A stretch of 5,690 bases of DNA, from the NCBI GenBank assembly GCA_025455635.1, contig JALOMF010000300.1:1-5690 (forward strand). The letters are read 5' to 3'. The stretch is from Saprospiraceae bacterium. GTDB lineage: Bacteria; Bacteroidota; Bacteroidia; Chitinophagales; Saprospiraceae. The notes under the pieces were generated by a model. The model saw nothing but the letters and a program-made list of their open reading frames with translations, made no database searches and was not told the DNA's origin. Both the position numbers and the translations under genes were made by a program. Below, in pieces: positions 4,822-5,690 of the stretch. The first letter of the stretch is position 1. Every line of letters starts with the position of its first letter.

Positions 4822-5690
4822 ATGCTTCGATTTAAAGCCGACACCCGAACTGTCGCCTTCATGTTCCTCACCACCTTCCTGCTTTTTTTCCTTTGGAACA
4901 GGGGGAGTGAACTCAGCACCCCAGTCTTTGTGCTCGTCTATGCCCTCCAACTGCTCATGGCCGTTGTGGTATCTGTGATGGTACACAATCACCAGCACCT
5001 AGGCATGTGGACCAACAAATGGCTCAACGTCATCACCGACAACTGGCTCACGGCATTTTATGGCTTTCCAGTGTTTGCTTGGATACCAACGCACAACACC
5101 AACCACCACGTCCACGTCAACAAAGAGCCTGACTACACCCGCACCTACCAGCGCACCGAGAAGAACAACCTCCTTACCCTGCTCTCCTACCCTTCCCTCA
5201 GTGGCATGAAGCAGCAAGGGCCTGTTTTCAGTTACCTTAGGCAAGTGTGGGGGCAGCACCGCCGCAAGGCATGGTTCCACATTATCCAGTTCATCACGCT
5301 TTTCTCAGTCATTATCATAGCGTTGGTGCTCGACTGGCAAAAAGCCATCTTTTACGTCATCATTCCGCAGCAAGTGTCCACGTTCAGTGTGCTCATTTTC
5401 AACTACGTGCAGCACATTCACGCTGACGAAGAGTCGGACTACAACCACTCCCGCAACTTCACCGGCACTTTGCTCAATTTCATCTTGATAAATAACGGCT
5501 ACCATACCGCCCACCACCTTTCTCCGGGCATTCACTGGAGCAAGCTGAAGGAAAAGCACGAGGAAATAGCCCCCCTCATTGACCCCCGCCTCAATGAAAA
5601 GAGCTTCCTTTGGTTCTTGTTGCGTACTTATATCTTGGGCAGCTTCATTCCATCCTGCCGCACACAGAACATGCGGATAGAACGAATGGA
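4822..5690 (+). CDS. Membrane fatty acid desaturase-like di-iron protein, 3' end outside window
   Basis: 289 residues are visible from the ATG at 4822; the frame is open at the window edge. Hydrophobic spans lie at about 11-25, 34-54 and 153-170, with weaker ones near 74-88 and 176-195, so it is an integral membrane protein. The histidine clusters are those of membrane di-iron desaturases and hydroxylases: HNHQH (55-59), HNTNHH (91-96), QHIH within NYVQHIHADE (194-203) and HTAHH (228-232), with NNGYHTAHHLSPGIHW as a strongly family-like context. Such enzymes use O2 and an electron donor to introduce double bonds or hydroxyls into acyl chains. The substrate and position cannot be read from the sequence, and hydroxylase or carotenoid-modifying activity is not excluded. 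The gene follows the cold-shock gene by 149 bases on the same strand. The start is the first ATG in frame and gives a basic N-terminus before the first span. Confidence 0.88.
   Translation, partial: MLRFKADTRTVAFMFLTTFLLFFLWNRGSELSTPVFVLVYALQLLMAVVVSVMVHNHQHLGMWTNKWLNVITDNWLTAFYGFPVFAWIPTHNTNHHVHVNKEPDYTRTYQRTEKNNLLTLLSYPSLSGMKQQGPVFSYLRQVWGQHRRKAWFHIIQFITLFSVIIIALVLDWQKAIFYVIIPQQVSTFSVLIFNYVQHIHADEESDYNHSRNFTGTLLNFILINNGYHTAHHLSPGIHWSKLKEKHEEIAPLIDPRLNEKSFLWFLLRTYILGSFIPSCRTQNMRIERM

Overview
The window looks like a stretch of Bacteroidota chromosome, plausibly from the Saprospiria or a relative. This rests on a cold-shock protein with the long lysine-rich N-terminal extension common in that phylum, a membrane regulator with TPRs and a C-terminal helix-turn-helix, a lipoprotein signal of the LFTSC type, and A/T-rich gene leaders without Shine-Dalgarno sequences. 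This is judged by eye; no search was run. There are no RNA genes, insertion sequences, phage genes or CRISPR arrays.

Layout. Positions 1-2052 hold four minus-strand genes. In order of transcription they are a small single-span membrane protein (2052-1894), a lipoprotein (1849-1289), a secreted pentapeptide-repeat protein (1223-750) and a secreted protein of unknown function cut by the window edge (665-1). The gaps are 44, 65 and 84 bases and all four products are directed to the membrane or beyond, so an operon is likely. Positions 2053-2292 are non-coding and are the most informative DNA here. They carry four 8-bp elements at an exact 11-bp pitch (2142-2182), resembling binding sites for OmpR/PhoB-type regulators. 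They also carry an 8-bp-unit tandem repeat in two inverted arms (2212-2293) directly behind the next gene. Positions 2293-4095 (minus) encode the TPR, membrane-span, coiled-coil, helix-turn-helix regulator. Divergently, on the plus strand, lie the cold-shock-domain protein (4217-4672) and a membrane fatty acid desaturase-like protein (4822 to the window end).

How they may work together (inference): the regulator could sense an envelope condition and control nearby genes, while the phased array suggests that a response regulator controls the four-gene envelope operon, perhaps under phosphate limitation. No function is known for the operon products. The desaturase and the cold-shock protein would both fit membrane and RNA adaptation to cold, but being adjacent does not prove that they work together.
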